DNA from: Mesorhizobium sp. WSM4306 | GTDB lineage: Bacteria; Pseudomonadota; Alphaproteobacteria; Rhizobiales; Rhizobiaceae | Direction of reading: 5' to 3' | NCBI RefSeq assembly: GCF_007003975.1 | Contig: NZ_VFTC01000037.1 | Coordinates: 1 to 57,217, forward strand | DNA: 57,217 nucleotides | In this document: piece by piece, positions 10,500 through 19,087 of the stretch | Layout of the letters: each line of letters opens with the position of its first letter | Position numbering within the stretch: position 1 is the first letter of the stretch | Notes under the pieces: generated by a model | Told to the model about the DNA's origin: nothing | The model's input: only the letters and a program-made list of their open reading frames with translations | Database searches by the model: none | Program-made: the position numbers and the translations under genes

Positions 10500-11393
10500 T
10501 CAGAACGTCGGCAGCTTCGGCCGTACCGCCAGCGCGTCCTTGACGATCTTCTCGACCGCCTTGCGGCGCTCGCCCGACAGCGGCTGGCGCGGCATGCGCA
10601 CCCGGTCATTGGTGTTGATCGCGAACACTTCGGCAAGCTTGATGTTCTGCACCAGATAGGTCGATACGTCGAGATCGAGTAGCGGCCGGAACCAGCGGTA
10701 GATCGAAAGCGCCTCCTCGCGGCGGCCCTGCTTCATCAGCTGGAAGATGGCGACGGTCTCGCGCGGGAAGGCCGTGACCAGACCCGCTACCCAGCCGATG
10801 GCGCCGACCGACAGCGCCTCGAAAGCGAGGTTGTCGACGCCGGTGAAGAGGTCGTAACGGTCGCCGAAGCGGTTGATGATCTCGGTCGAACGGCGGATGT
10901 CATCGGACGATTCCTTGATGGCGACGAAGCGCTTGTCGGCCGCCAGCTCCTCCATCTGGTCGACGGTGACGTCGACGCGGTAGGCGAGCCGGTTGGAGTA
11001 GATCATCACCGGCAGGTCGCCGGCCTGAGCGACGGCGCGCAAGGCGGCGACGGTCTCTTCCGGGTTGGTGTGATAGATCGGGCTCGGCACCACCATCAGC
11101 CCGTTGGCGCCTTCCTTGGCGGCGCGCTTGGCGATGCTTGCCGCCTCGCGGGTGCCGGCCTCGTTGACCGTCAGCAGCACCGGCTTCTTCCCGGCAACCT
11201 TTTGCGCGGTCTTCAGCACCTCGATCTTTTCGTCATGCGACAGCATCGGCCCTTCGCCGAGCGAGCCGCAGACGATGATACCGTCGCAGCCGGCCTCCAT
11301 CTGCAAGGCAAAGCAGCGCTCCATCTCGGCATGGTCGAGACGGTCGTCAGCAGTGAATTTGGTCGTGACGGCGGGGAAAACTCCAGTCCACAT
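10500..11393 (-). CDS. DapA-family aldolase/deaminase, probable pyrroline-4-hydroxy-2-carboxylate deaminase
   Basis: A 297-residue TIM-barrel protein of the dihydrodipicolinate synthase family. It shows the family loop CGSLGEGPMLS near residue 43, the tyrosine in MIYSNRLAY and the Schiff-base lysine in FVAIKESSDD. With the downstream dehydrogenase and epimerase genes, the likely reaction is deamination of pyrroline-4-hydroxy-2-carboxylate to alpha-ketoglutarate semialdehyde. The ATG at 11393 has GGAGA 8 bases upstream. An ATG 30 bases further up would lie inside the operator palindrome. It is the first gene of the three-gene operon and is divergent from a GntR regulator. Confidence 0.85.
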   Translation of the reverse strand: MWTGVFPAVTTKFTADDRLDHAEMERCFALQMEAGCDGIIVCGSLGEGPMLSHDEKIEVLKTAQKVAGKKPVLLTVNEAGTREAASIAKRAAKEGANGLMVVPSPIYHTNPEETVAALRAVAQAGDLPVMIYSNRLAYRVDVTVDQMEELAADKRFVAIKESSDDIRRSTEIINRFGDRYDLFTGVDNLAFEALSVGAIGWVAGLVTAFPRETVAIFQLMKQGRREEALSIYRWFRPLLDLDVSTYLVQNIKLAEVFAINTNDRVRMPRQPLSGERRKAVEKIVKDALAVRPKLPTF

Positions 11394-11407
11394 GGCTATG
11401 TCTCCAT

Positions 11408-11419
11408 CTGATATATCAG
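11408..11419. promoter_or_regulatory. Operator palindrome in front of the hydroxyproline operon
   Basis: CTGATATATCAG is a perfect 12-base palindrome just upstream of the DapA-like gene. It is followed 3 bases later by a related half-site ATATATCTG. The same core recurs at 11464-11484 in front of the divergent GntR gene. This is the expected layout for autoregulated GntR/FadR-type control. Confidence 0.72.
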
Positions 11420-11463
11420 TCATATATCTGCTAGGAAATCTACTGTCAATGCGGAATCTGCTA

Positions 11464-11484
11464 TGATATATCTAAAATATATCA
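11464..11484. promoter_or_regulatory. Operator inverted repeat in front of the GntR gene
   Basis: The perfect 8-base arms TGATATAT and ATATATCA are separated by CTAAA. The arms share TGATATATCA with the palindrome at 11408-11419. The site ends just at the ribosome binding site of the GntR gene, so binding there would block its own expression. Confidence 0.75.
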
Positions 11485-11495
11485 GGAGCGGACCT

Positions 11496-12152
11496 TTGAT
11501 ATCCACCGACACTGCATCCCCAGAGCCGGCTGCCACCAGGGCCTATCGCGCGCTCGAGCATTTGATCGTGACGCTGGAACTGGCGCCGGCGAGCTTTGTC
11601 ACCGAGGGCGCCCTGATCGAGAGGCTCGGCCTCGGCCGCACGCCGGTGCGCGAGGCGATCCAGCGCCTGGCCTGGGAAGGCTTGCTCGACATAAGGCCAC
11701 GCGCCGGCATCGCCATTGCGCCGCTGCATCCCGGCGATTGGCTGCGCGTGCTTGACGCGCGCCGCGGCGTCGAGGTGGTGCTGGCACGCTCAGCCGCGCG
11801 TTTCGTCACCCGCGAGGCCGCAGACCTGTTTCACGACGCAGCACTTGCCATGCAGAAGGCGGTGATCTCCGGCAACGTGCTGGCCTTCATCCAGGCCGAC
11901 AAGGCGCTCGACGAGGCGCTGGCGCAGGCTGCCGACAACCCGTTCGCGGCGCGGCTGGCCGCGCCCTTGCAGACCCACAGCCGCCGCTTCTGGTTCCGCT
12001 ACAAGGCCGATACGGGGCTCGCCGAATCCGCCGAGCACCATGTCGCGCTAATCCGCTCGATCCTGGCCGGCGACGAGGAAGCCGCCGCCAAGGACGCCAA
12101 GCGGCTGATGGCGCTACTGCGTGGCCGTGCCGAGGTCGCCGCGACGCGCTGA
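11496..12152 (+). CDS. GntR-family (FCD/FadR-type) transcriptional regulator
   Basis: A 218-residue regulator with an N-terminal winged helix (RAYRALEHLIVTLELAPASF, then LIERLGLGRTPVREAIQRLAWEG) and an all-helical C-terminal FCD ligand-binding domain. The TTG start at 11496 is chosen because AGGAG lies 7 bases upstream and the protein then begins at the usual distance from the DNA-binding domain. An ATG at 11463 would place the operator inside the coding sequence. It faces away from the hydroxyproline operon with two matching operators between them, so it most likely represses that operon until an inducer appears. Confidence 0.88.
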   Translation: MISTDTASPEPAATRAYRALEHLIVTLELAPASFVTEGALIERLGLGRTPVREAIQRLAWEGLLDIRPRAGIAIAPLHPGDWLRVLDARRGVEVVLARSAARFVTREAADLFHDAALAMQKAVISGNVLAFIQADKALDEALAQAADNPFAARLAAPLQTHSRRFWFRYKADTGLAESAEHHVALIRSILAGDEEAAAKDAKRLMALLRGRAEVAATR

Positions 12153-12160
12153 ACGGGCGA

Positions 12161-12472
12161 TCAGATCCCTTGCGTGGTGGCGATGGCAGTATTCTCCCAT
12201 CCGTCACCGGTCGCGAAGATGCAGCTTCGACCCTGCACGTCGGTTACCAGCATCGACCAGGTCCCATTTACCGAAACATAGATCTCGACAATGGCGGCCT
12301 CGCCGACCACACCGTAGCCGATCTGCTTTTGTTGAAAGGCCTTCGCCAGCCCCGCGACGAGGTCGCTGTGACCACCGCAGATAAATTGCGCCTGCGCCGA
12401 TAGCGTCGACAGCGCCAGCGCGGTGCCGATCGCGGCTATCCTGATCCATCGAAACGAAAATTTGTGTGCCAT
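12161..12472 (-). CDS. Small secreted protein of unknown function
   Basis: A 103-residue protein with an N-terminal signal peptide (about residues 1-29, ending LSAQAQ). The mature part of about 74 residues contains two cysteines, in FICGGHSD and RSCIFATGDGWE, that could form a disulfide. A strong ribosome binding site, AAGGAGGTG, supports the ATG at 12472. Its 3' end faces the 3' end of the GntR gene, 8 bases away. No family is recognised. A periplasmic location is the only safe inference. Confidence 0.72.
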   Translation of the reverse strand: MAHKFSFRWIRIAAIGTALALSTLSAQAQFICGGHSDLVAGLAKAFQQKQIGYGVVGEAAIVEIYVSVNGTWSMLVTDVQGRSCIFATGDGWENTAIATTQGI

Positions 12473-12697
12473 GGGGCACCTCCTTCGCCTTGGCGTTCCG
12501 GCAAAGGAGGCACATGAGGCAGCCTCAATATACCGAAACGCTCCAGGCCGGGTTCGACGTCTTCATCACGTCACTCCTTCTGGTTTCCGGTCTGTCGTCG
12601 GGAGCAACTATAACGCTCCCTGGATTCGATATGGTGGCCCTGCTTCTCGAAAACAAGCGTCGTTTCCAGCGCCGCCAGGATTGGCATCACCGGACTC

Positions 12698-12729
12698 AAA
12701 ACGGGCGCCCCGCAGAGACGAGGCGCCCG
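12698..12729 (-). terminator. Probable rho-independent terminator after mmsA
   Basis: Read on the minus strand, an 8-base GC stem (CGGGCGCC and GGCGCCCG, at 12702-12709 and 12722-12729) with a 12-base loop is followed by TTTTG. It lies about 25 bases beyond the mmsA stop codon. Confidence 0.7.
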
Positions 12730-12752
12730 CAAAAGCCCAGCATGGGCGATAT

Positions 12753-14249
12753 TCAGTTCATCGTCGGGATGATGAATTCGGCGCCGTCCTTGATGCCGGA
12801 CGGCCAGCGCGACGTCACCGTCTTGGTCTTGGTGTAGAAGCGGAACGCATCCGGACCATGCTGATTGAGGTCGCCGAAGGACGACGCCTTCCAGCCGCCG
12901 AACGTGTAGTAGGCGATCGGAACCGGGATCGGCACGTTGACACCGACCATGCCGACCTGGACACGGGAAGCGAAGTCGCGCGCGGCATCGCCGTCGCGGG
13001 TGAAGATGGCGACGCCATTGCCCATTTCGTGGTCATTGGCGAACTTGATGGCGTTCTCATAGGTCGGCGCGCGCACCACCGAAAGCACCGGACCAAAGAT
13101 CTCTTCCTTGTAGATGCGCATGTCGGCGGTGACGTTGTCGAACAGGCAGCCGCCCATATAGTAGCCGTCCTCGTAGCCCTGCATCTTGAAGCCGCGGCCG
13201 TCGACGACCAGCTTGGCGCCTTCCTTGACGCCAATATCGACATAGCCCTTGACCCGCTCCAGAGCTTGGCGCGTCACCAGCGGGCCGAAATCGGCGGAGG
13301 AGTCCGTCGACGGGCCGACCTTGAGGCTTTCGACACGCGGGACCAGCTTTTCCATCAGTCGGTTGGCGGTGTCATTGCCGACAGGCACCGCCACCGAGAT
13401 CGCCATGCAGCGCTCGCCGGCCGAGCCGTAGCCGGCGCCGATCAGCGCATCGACGGTCTGGTCCATGTCGGCGTCGGGCATGATGATCATGTGGTTCTTG
13501 GCGCCGCCGAAGCACTGCACGCGTTTTCCCGCCGCCGTGCCGCGCGAATAGATGTAATGCGCGATCGGCGTCGAGCCGACAAAGCCGATGGCCTTGATAT
13601 CGGCATCGTCGAGGATGGCGTCGACGACATCCTTGTCGCCATTGACGACGTTGAGGATGCCTGCAGGCAGGCCGGCCTCGATGAACAGTTCGGCTATGCG
13701 CATCGGCACGCCCGGGTCACGCTCCGAAGGCTTCAGGATGAACGCGTTGCCGCAAGCGATTGCCGGCGCGATCTTCCACAGCGGAATCATCGCCGGGAAA
13801 TTGAACGGCGTGATGCCGGCGACGACGCCGAGCGGCTGGCGCATCGAATAGACATCGATGCCGGGGCCGGCCCCGTCGGTGAATTCGCCTTTCATCATGT
13901 GCGGCGCGCCGATGCAGACTTCGACCACTTCGAGGCCGCGCTGGATGTCGCCCTTGGCGTCGGCGATGGTCTTGCCATGCTCGCGCGCCAGTATGTCGGC
14001 CAGTTCGTCATAGTCGCGGGCGACCAGTTCGAGGAATTTCATCAAGACGCGCACGCGGCGCTGCGGGTTGGTGGCGGCCCATTTCGGCTGCGCTTCCTTG
14101 GCATTCTCGACAGCCGTGCGCAGTTCCGCTGGCGAAGCCAGCGCCACCGTGCCGCGCACCGTGCCGTCCATCGGCTGCATGACATCCTGCTTGCGCCCGC
14201 TGGTCCCGGCGACATGCTTGCCGCCGATGAAATGACCGTATTCGATCAT
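12753..14249 (-). CDS. mmsA: CoA-acylating methylmalonate-semialdehyde dehydrogenase
   Basis: A 498-residue aldehyde dehydrogenase of the MmsA/IolA subfamily. It oxidises methylmalonate semialdehyde (valine catabolism) or malonate semialdehyde to the acyl-CoA. It contains GITPFNFPAMIPLWKIAPA near residue 145, the glycine motif GFVGSTPIA near 222, the subfamily-typical GGAKNH near 248 and the catalytic Cys281 in GERCMA. The ATG at 14249 has AGGGAGAG upstream. A longer frame starts at 14324 but adds unrelated residues. A LysR gene is divergent on the other side of a repeat element. It might also serve other semialdehydes from the neighbouring catabolic genes, but that is speculation. Confidence 0.93.
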   Translation of the reverse strand: MIEYGHFIGGKHVAGTSGRKQDVMQPMDGTVRGTVALASPAELRTAVENAKEAQPKWAATNPQRRVRVLMKFLELVARDYDELADILAREHGKTIADAKGDIQRGLEVVEVCIGAPHMMKGEFTDGAGPGIDVYSMRQPLGVVAGITPFNFPAMIPLWKIAPAIACGNAFILKPSERDPGVPMRIAELFIEAGLPAGILNVVNGDKDVVDAILDDADIKAIGFVGSTPIAHYIYSRGTAAGKRVQCFGGAKNHMIIMPDADMDQTVDALIGAGYGSAGERCMAISVAVPVGNDTANRLMEKLVPRVESLKVGPSTDSSADFGPLVTRQALERVKGYVDIGVKEGAKLVVDGRGFKMQGYEDGYYMGGCLFDNVTADMRIYKEEIFGPVLSVVRAPTYENAIKFANDHEMGNGVAIFTRDGDAARDFASRVQVGMVGVNVPIPVPIAYYTFGGWKASSFGDLNQHGPDAFRFYTKTKTVTSRWPSGIKDGAEFIIPTMN

Positions 14250-14428
14250 GGTTTCTCTCCCTGAGTTTGTGATGATGCATTCAACGCCTTTGCCGGCGCG
14301 AAGGCAACGCGAGGGAGAACGCAACCGTTGTGCAAGAAATAGACAACGGCAGCCGGGTGTGCATTAATTGCCGCAAATGACGTTGTCACCAAGTATCTGC
14401 TTAAAGGACAACCGGTTGAGTCCCTTCG

Positions 14429-14589
14429 CGCCCCCCTCTGCCCTGCCGGCCATCTCCCCCACAAGGGGGGAGATTGCTTGGTCATCCCCGATTTCGCTAA
14501 TCCCCACCGCTGTTACAGGAGACCGGTCGGCCGGGCTGCTGATCTCCCCCCAAGTGGGGGAGATGTCCGGCAGGACAGAGGGGGGCGCC
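14429..14589. repeat. Palindromic intergenic repeat element between mmsA and lysR
   Basis: The outer arms GCGCCCCCCTCTGCCCTGCC and GGCAGGACAGAGGGGGGCGC are nearly complementary. Inside lie two hairpins, CTCCCCC/GGGGGAG, at about 14453-14472 and 14543-14563. It has the same architecture as the elements at 21580-21749 and 30754-30921. It takes up nearly half of the 380-base mmsA-lysR intergenic region, so it lies between the two divergent promoters. Confidence 0.8.
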
Positions 14590-14629
14590 ACAGAACGCGA
14601 CGTTGACCATCATCATCCGGACCACTTCC

Positions 14630-15511
14630 ATGAACTGGGATGACGTCCGTATCTTCCTCGCTGTCGCTCGCGCCGGGCAGATCCTGGGCGCCGCCAAGCG
14701 GCTGGAGCTCAACCACGCCACCGTCTCGCGCCGCATCGCGGCGCTCGAGGACGCATTGCGGACAAAACTCTTTCGCCGGCTTACCACCGGCAGCGAACTG
14801 ACGCCGGCCGGCGAGCGCTTTCTCGACATTGCCGAGCGCATGGAGGGCGACATGATCGCCGCGCGCTCGACCGTGTCGGGCGAAGGCGACGATATTTCCG
14901 GCACGGTACGCATCGGCGCGCCCGACGGGTTCGGCGTCGCTTTCCTCGCCACGCGTCTCGGCGCGCTGACGGCGCTGCACCGCGAACTGACCATCCAGCT
15001 GGTGCCGGTGCCGCGTTCCTTCTCGCTGTCGCGGCGCGAGGCCGACATCGCCATCACCGTCGAGCGACCGAGCGAAGGCCGGCTGGTGGCGGGAAAGCTG
15101 GTCGACTACACGCTGGGGCTGTTTGCCTCACGTGGCTATGTCGAGGCGCATGGCTTGCCGAGGACTTCAGCGGAACTTAGCCAGCACACGCTGATCGGCT
15201 ATGTTCCGGATCTCATCGTCAGCCCGTCGCTCGACTATGCGGCCGAGTTCAGCCCGGACTGGCGCACCAGCTTTGCCATTTCCTCGGCCCTCGGCCAGGC
15301 TGAGGCGGTGCGCTCGGGCGCCGGCATTGGCATCCTGCATACCTTCGTCGCCCGCTCGATGCCGGAGCTGATCCCCGTCGACATCGTAGCGCCGATCCGC
15401 CGCGCCTACTGGCTGGTCTATCATGAATCGGTTCGCCCGCTGCGCCGCGTGCAGATTGTCGCCAACTTCATCACCAGGGCGGTCGAGCGCGAACGTGGGT
15501 TGTTCGTGTAG
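14630..15511 (+). CDS. LysR-family transcriptional regulator
   Basis: A 293-residue LysR regulator beginning MNWDDVRIFLAVARAGQILG, with the helix-turn-helix at residues 17-37 (AAKRLELNHATVSRRIAALE) and an effector domain after about residue 90. An upstream frame from 14603 adds nine residues without support. It is divergent from mmsA, which is the likely target. This subtype often controls aldehyde dehydrogenase genes in rhizobia, but its effector is not predictable here. Confidence 0.87.
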   Translation: MNWDDVRIFLAVARAGQILGAAKRLELNHATVSRRIAALEDALRTKLFRRLTTGSELTPAGERFLDIAERMEGDMIAARSTVSGEGDDISGTVRIGAPDGFGVAFLATRLGALTALHRELTIQLVPVPRSFSLSRREADIAITVERPSEGRLVAGKLVDYTLGLFASRGYVEAHGLPRTSAELSQHTLIGYVPDLIVSPSLDYAAEFSPDWRTSFAISSALGQAEAVRSGAGIGILHTFVARSMPELIPVDIVAPIRRAYWLVYHESVRPLRRVQIVANFITRAVERERGLFV

Positions 15512-15648
15512 CTGCCGCCTTTCCCTCGCCATAAAATCCCCTTCCCTTGCCACGGAATCAATGAGTGTGGCATCAGGCGCAGGATTCTGCCGCAAATACG
15601 GTGGAGCGCCGGGTGGCACATTTTTTCGGAAAGCTGGCGCGGATAACA

Positions 15649-16089
15649 ATGCGAGCCGTTCTTGCCATCCTCCTGCTGGCCTGGCTTTCGGCCTGCGCCA
15701 ACCCATGGACCAAGGTTCCGGAAGCCGAGTTACCAAAGCCGGTCCGCACTGCAATGGCCCGCCCCTCGCCCTTCGTCTTCGGCAATTATTGCGGCCCGGG
15801 CACCCGCACCGGCGACCTCTCGGCCCGGCCGGTCGACCGGCTCGACAGCGCCTGCCAGGTCCATGACGCCTGCTACATAGCGCGGCGCAACCATTGCGCC
15901 TGCGACGGCGCGCTCGTCGCCTCGGCAAAGGCAATCCGCGACGACAGGACGGCACCGAGAAAGATGCGCGGCGAGGCCGAGCTTTTGATCGCCACCTTTG
16001 CGCTTCCCGTCTGCAAGGTGTTTCCGCAAGGCTTCCTGCCACCCCGAGACCCGGCCGAGCTGAAAACCATGAACGGGGCGGCGGGATGA
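15649..16089 (+). CDS. Phospholipase A2-like lipoprotein
   Basis: A 146-residue predicted lipoprotein. Residues 1-15 are a hydrophobic signal and Cys16 sits in a lipobox (LSAC). The mature part carries the phospholipase A2 signature: a calcium-loop-like YCGPGT at 47-52 and the catalytic pair His72-Asp73 in CQVHDACY. Extra cysteines in NHCACD and VCKVF could form disulfides. The likely role is calcium-dependent cleavage of the sn-2 ester of phospholipids, in the periplasm or outside the cell. Its stop codon overlaps the start of the phospholipase D-like gene (ATGA), so the two are translationally coupled. The family call rests on motifs and activity is unproven. The start is chosen to give a clean signal peptide. 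Confidence 0.75.
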   Translation: MRAVLAILLLAWLSACANPWTKVPEAELPKPVRTAMARPSPFVFGNYCGPGTRTGDLSARPVDRLDSACQVHDACYIARRNHCACDGALVASAKAIRDDRTAPRKMRGEAELLIATFALPVCKVFPQGFLPPRDPAELKTMNGAAG

Positions 16090-18239
16090 ACCGCGCCACT
16101 TGCCTGGTCCTTGCCGGGCTGGCGCTTATAGCGCTGGCCGCATGCGCCGGTCCGCTTAAACACAGCTGCGATTTCTTCCCTGTTAACGAGGACTGCGCGC
16201 GGCCCTCGCTGTCGGCCGACGCGCCAGGACCGCAAGTCGCTGCCACGCAGTTTTTCGGCGATGCCGGCACCGGCGACTACGAAAGACAGTTCCTGGCGCT
16301 GCTCGCCCACAACCAGATCGGTGCCATCGACAGGGCGAACGGCACCGGTCCGTTTGGCCATGACCGCCATGCCATTGCCAACAGTGATTTCCAGGCCACC
16401 TACCGGACATTGGAACAGCTGGCAAAGTCCGTTACCGCGGAGCAGATGCCAGCGGCGAGCGGCACGGCTGGCGAAGGCCATTTCGACGGCCGCTGGCGGG
16501 TGTCGCGGCAGACGCTCTATATCGACGCCGGTGCCCGGCCCTCCGCGCCCAAGACGTTCAGCTTCTCCGGCCTGCAGGCGCGCTCGGTCGAGATCGTGTT
16601 GCGCCAGTCGGGAAAGCTGCCTGTCAACCTGTCGGGCATCTGCGACGGCGCGCTGGCGATCCGTGCCGGCCGTGGTTCACGCAGCGTGGCGAGCGGCGCT
16701 GCCTTCCGGCTCCGCCTGTCGGCCGAGCAAACCGCAAGCCTGTTCCCGAGCGATGGTCTGAACCGCTGCAGTCTCAAGGTCAGTTCCGCCATCGCACCAG
16801 CCGGCGCCCCACTCACCATCCTGCGCGAAGAGGTTGCGTATCCGGCGCTTGCGGAGCTCGACAGCCGCTACGAACGCTGTCCCGTGCCCGATCCATCCGG
16901 ACTGGAGGAGCTCGACCGTGTCTTCTATGCCGGCCGCTGGCTGTCGCAGACCTGCTCGCTACCGCTCGGGCAGCCGAGCCTGTTGCGCAAGTCGCGAGAC
17001 GGCTTCAACGCCAAGGTCGTGGCGCTGCTCGGCATGCCACTGCCCGACAGCGCCTTCGACAACGTCGATCCGGAACTGCCGCTCGATTTCTCGCGCGCGC
17101 CGAAACTCAAGCTGATCTATCTGTCGTCGCTGGAGTTCAAGGCCGACTTTTCCGGCCGCATCCTCGAGCGGCTGATCCGCCACCACGCCGCCCTCGGCAC
17201 CAAGGTGCGCATCATGGTCACCGACGTGCTGGAACGCGACAAGGACGACGCGCTGCTGCACCGGCTGGCGGCCGACTACCCCAATGTCGAGTTGCAGGAG
17301 TATCGCTGGCGGGCCGACCAAGGCGCGCCGATCGACGAGCAGCTGTCCCAGTTACACAAGACCCACCACGTCAAGATGCTGGCGACGCTGGCCGAAAATC
17401 CCGCCCGCTCGCGCGTCATCATCGGCGGCCGCAACATCCATGACGGCTTCCTGTTCCACAAGCCGATCAACCTGTCGCGCTATCCGGATCTTGAGCAATA
17501 CGGCAAGACCGACGGCTTCTCGCTGAACTACTATTCGAACTGGAGCGATTTCGACATCGAGTTCGCCGACCCGGCAACGGTCGAGATATTGGCTGCGCAC
17601 CTCTCGACCTTGTGGCTGCGCGACGCCGACACCAACATTATCAGGCCTTTCTCCATTCCGGTGCGCACCGACGGCCGGCGCCCCCTAGGCACGGTGCGCC
17701 ATTTCATCTCCGTGCCTTATGAGGACAACCACGCGCTGGAGACCTATTTCGTCGACCTGATCGACACCGCAGAACACCATATCGAGATCGTCAATCCCTA
17801 CCTCAATCTGACGCCGAAGCTCAGCCTGGCCATCGAGCGGGCACTGGCGCGCGGTGTCAGGATCGACATTGTCGGCCGCATCGACCTCAAGGGCGACATT
17901 GGCGGCAAGTTGCTGACCGCGCTCAACAAGCTGTTCGTCGAGAAATATGGCGACCGCATCAACATCCGCGAATTCAAGGCGCCCGATGTCGTGCTGCATT
18001 CCAAGATCATGATGATCGACGAAAGGCTGGTGACGATCTCGTCGGTCAACCTCAACAACCGCAGCTTCTTCCACGACCTGGAGAACGGCATGATGGTGCT
18101 TGACCCCGCCTTCTACGCCAGGATGCAGCCGGTCTACGACGACTATGTCGCCCATTCGAACCCGGTCTCGACCAAGGTGAGGATACCCTGGGCCTACCGG
18201 TGGTTGTTCTCGAAAGGCTGGGTGAAGGAAGCGTTCTAG
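16086..18239 (+). CDS. Phospholipase D-family lipoprotein
   Basis: A 717-residue predicted lipoprotein (lipobox LAAC, Cys20) of the phospholipase D/cardiolipin synthase superfamily. The C-terminal half carries two PLD modules. The second has an intact HKD motif, HSKIMMID at about 638, followed by SSVNLNNRS. The first, at about 427, reads THHVKML and is followed by GGRNIHDG, but the aspartate is not at the usual spacing, so it is degenerate or atypical. The N-terminal 330 residues have no recognised domain. The ATG at 16086 overlaps the stop of the phospholipase A2-like gene, and the longer frame from 15894 would overlap that gene out of phase. A lipid-degrading or lipid-remodelling envelope enzyme is the likely role. 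Confidence 0.82.
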   Translation: MNRATCLVLAGLALIALAACAGPLKHSCDFFPVNEDCARPSLSADAPGPQVAATQFFGDAGTGDYERQFLALLAHNQIGAIDRANGTGPFGHDRHAIANSDFQATYRTLEQLAKSVTAEQMPAASGTAGEGHFDGRWRVSRQTLYIDAGARPSAPKTFSFSGLQARSVEIVLRQSGKLPVNLSGICDGALAIRAGRGSRSVASGAAFRLRLSAEQTASLFPSDGLNRCSLKVSSAIAPAGAPLTILREEVAYPALAELDSRYERCPVPDPSGLEELDRVFYAGRWLSQTCSLPLGQPSLLRKSRDGFNAKVVALLGMPLPDSAFDNVDPELPLDFSRAPKLKLIYLSSLEFKADFSGRILERLIRHHAALGTKVRIMVTDVLERDKDDALLHRLAADYPNVELQEYRWRADQGAPIDEQLSQLHKTHHVKMLATLAENPARSRVIIGGRNIHDGFLFHKPINLSRYPDLEQYGKTDGFSLNYYSNWSDFDIEFADPATVEILAAHLSTLWLRDADTNIIRPFSIPVRTDGRRPLGTVRHFISVPYEDNHALETYFVDLIDTAEHHIEIVNPYLNLTPKLSLAIERALARGVRIDIVGRIDLKGDIGGKLLTALNKLFVEKYGDRINIREFKAPDVVLHSKIMMIDERLVTISSVNLNNRSFFHDLENGMMVLDPAFYARMQPVYDDYVAHSNPVSTKVRIPWAYRWLFSKGWVKEAF

Positions 18240-18259
18240 ACCTGGGAAACGTCCGGCCT

Positions 18260-18742
18260 CTACGTCGAAGCTTTCAGTGAAAGAACGAGCGTCATCGGAT
18301 TGTTGGGGGAGGCAGCAAACCCGTAATGTTCATAGAAGCCCTTCGCTTCTTCGGATATGGCGTGAACCAGAAGTCCCCGAACCCCGAGAATGGCCGCCGC
18401 CTGGGCCGCACGCAAGGCGGCATCTTGCAGGAGCGCGGCGCCAAGACCCTTGCCTTGCCAGCGCTGATCGACGGCGAGACGACCAAGCACCACAACCGGC
18501 ATTGGATCGGGCATATTGCGGCGGATGGATCCCGGCGCGTCGGCGAGATCTAGTCCGCCGGAGGAAAGGCAATAATATCCGACGACACGCCCCTCCACCG
18601 CCACAACATAGGTTCGGGACGCCCCACTGACCTGATTGGCGCGCGCCCGTCGGCGAAGCCATTGATCAAGGCCGTCAGTACCACTTTGAAAGAGTTCGAG
18701 ATCGTGCGCATCAGTCAGCAATGTTGGCGCCGACAGCGTCAT
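18260..18742 (-). CDS. tacT: GNAT-type toxin of a TacA/TacT-like toxin-antitoxin system
   Basis: A 160-residue GNAT acetyltransferase of the TacT type. TacT-family toxins acetylate aminoacyl-tRNAs and stop translation. It shows the acetyl-CoA pyrophosphate loop QRWQGKGLGAALL and the catalytic tyrosine in FYEHYGF, followed by MTLVLSL. The ATG at 18742 overlaps the antitoxin stop codon (ATGA). A TTG three codons upstream is less likely. The antitoxin gene lies directly upstream on the same strand, as expected for this family. Confidence 0.88.
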   Translation of the reverse strand: MTLSAPTLLTDAHDLELFQSGTDGLDQWLRRRARANQVSGASRTYVVAVEGRVVGYYCLSSGGLDLADAPGSIRRNMPDPMPVVVLGRLAVDQRWQGKGLGAALLQDAALRAAQAAAILGVRGLLVHAISEEAKGFYEHYGFAASPNNPMTLVLSLKAST

Positions 18743-19020
18743 TTCTGCCAAGGCTTCGGAGCGTTCATCAGCCGGTCAAAGCCTTCCCCGCTCGGCGGTC
18801 GGTCCAGAATGGCCAAATAGTGACGATAGCTGGCGGCGTCGACCTTGACGAGCGCCTGATCAAGCAAAGTGTCCTCTGCGGCGCGGTATGCCGCCTCGAT
18901 CATGAAGTCCGAACGGGTCTTGCCGCGCAGCTTCGCAGCCCGGTCAATCAGATTGCGGACGTCTTCACGGATGCGCAGATTAATGGGCTTGGCGTGGGTC
19001 TTGGGGGTCTTTGTGGCCAT
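18739..19020 (-). CDS. tacA: DUF1778-type antitoxin (TacA-like)
   Basis: A 93-residue antitoxin with an N-terminal ribbon-helix-helix (PINLRIREDVRNLIDRAAKL, then GKTRSDFMIEAA), which should bind the operator. A C-terminal tail, with RPPSGEGFDRLMNAPKPW, would wrap the GNAT toxin. The ATG at 19020 has AAGGGAA upstream. A frame extending to 19065 would run into the operator. It forms an operon with the toxin gene. Confidence 0.88.
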   Translation of the reverse strand: MATKTPKTHAKPINLRIREDVRNLIDRAAKLRGKTRSDFMIEAAYRAAEDTLLDQALVKVDAASYRHYLAILDRPPSGEGFDRLMNAPKPWQK

Positions 19021-19057
19021 GATGGGTTCCCTTGTCTCGCCATCATAACACAAGCGC

Positions 19058-19072
19058 ATACACAATGTGTAT
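19058..19072. promoter_or_regulatory. Operator palindrome of the tacAT operon
   Basis: ATACACA and TGTGTAT form a perfect inverted repeat around one central base, 38 bases upstream of the antitoxin start. On the minus strand a TATGAT -10-like hexamer (19042-19047) lies just downstream, so bound antitoxin would cover the promoter. Confidence 0.7.
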
Positions 19073-19087
19073 CTTTTCGCCCCATCC

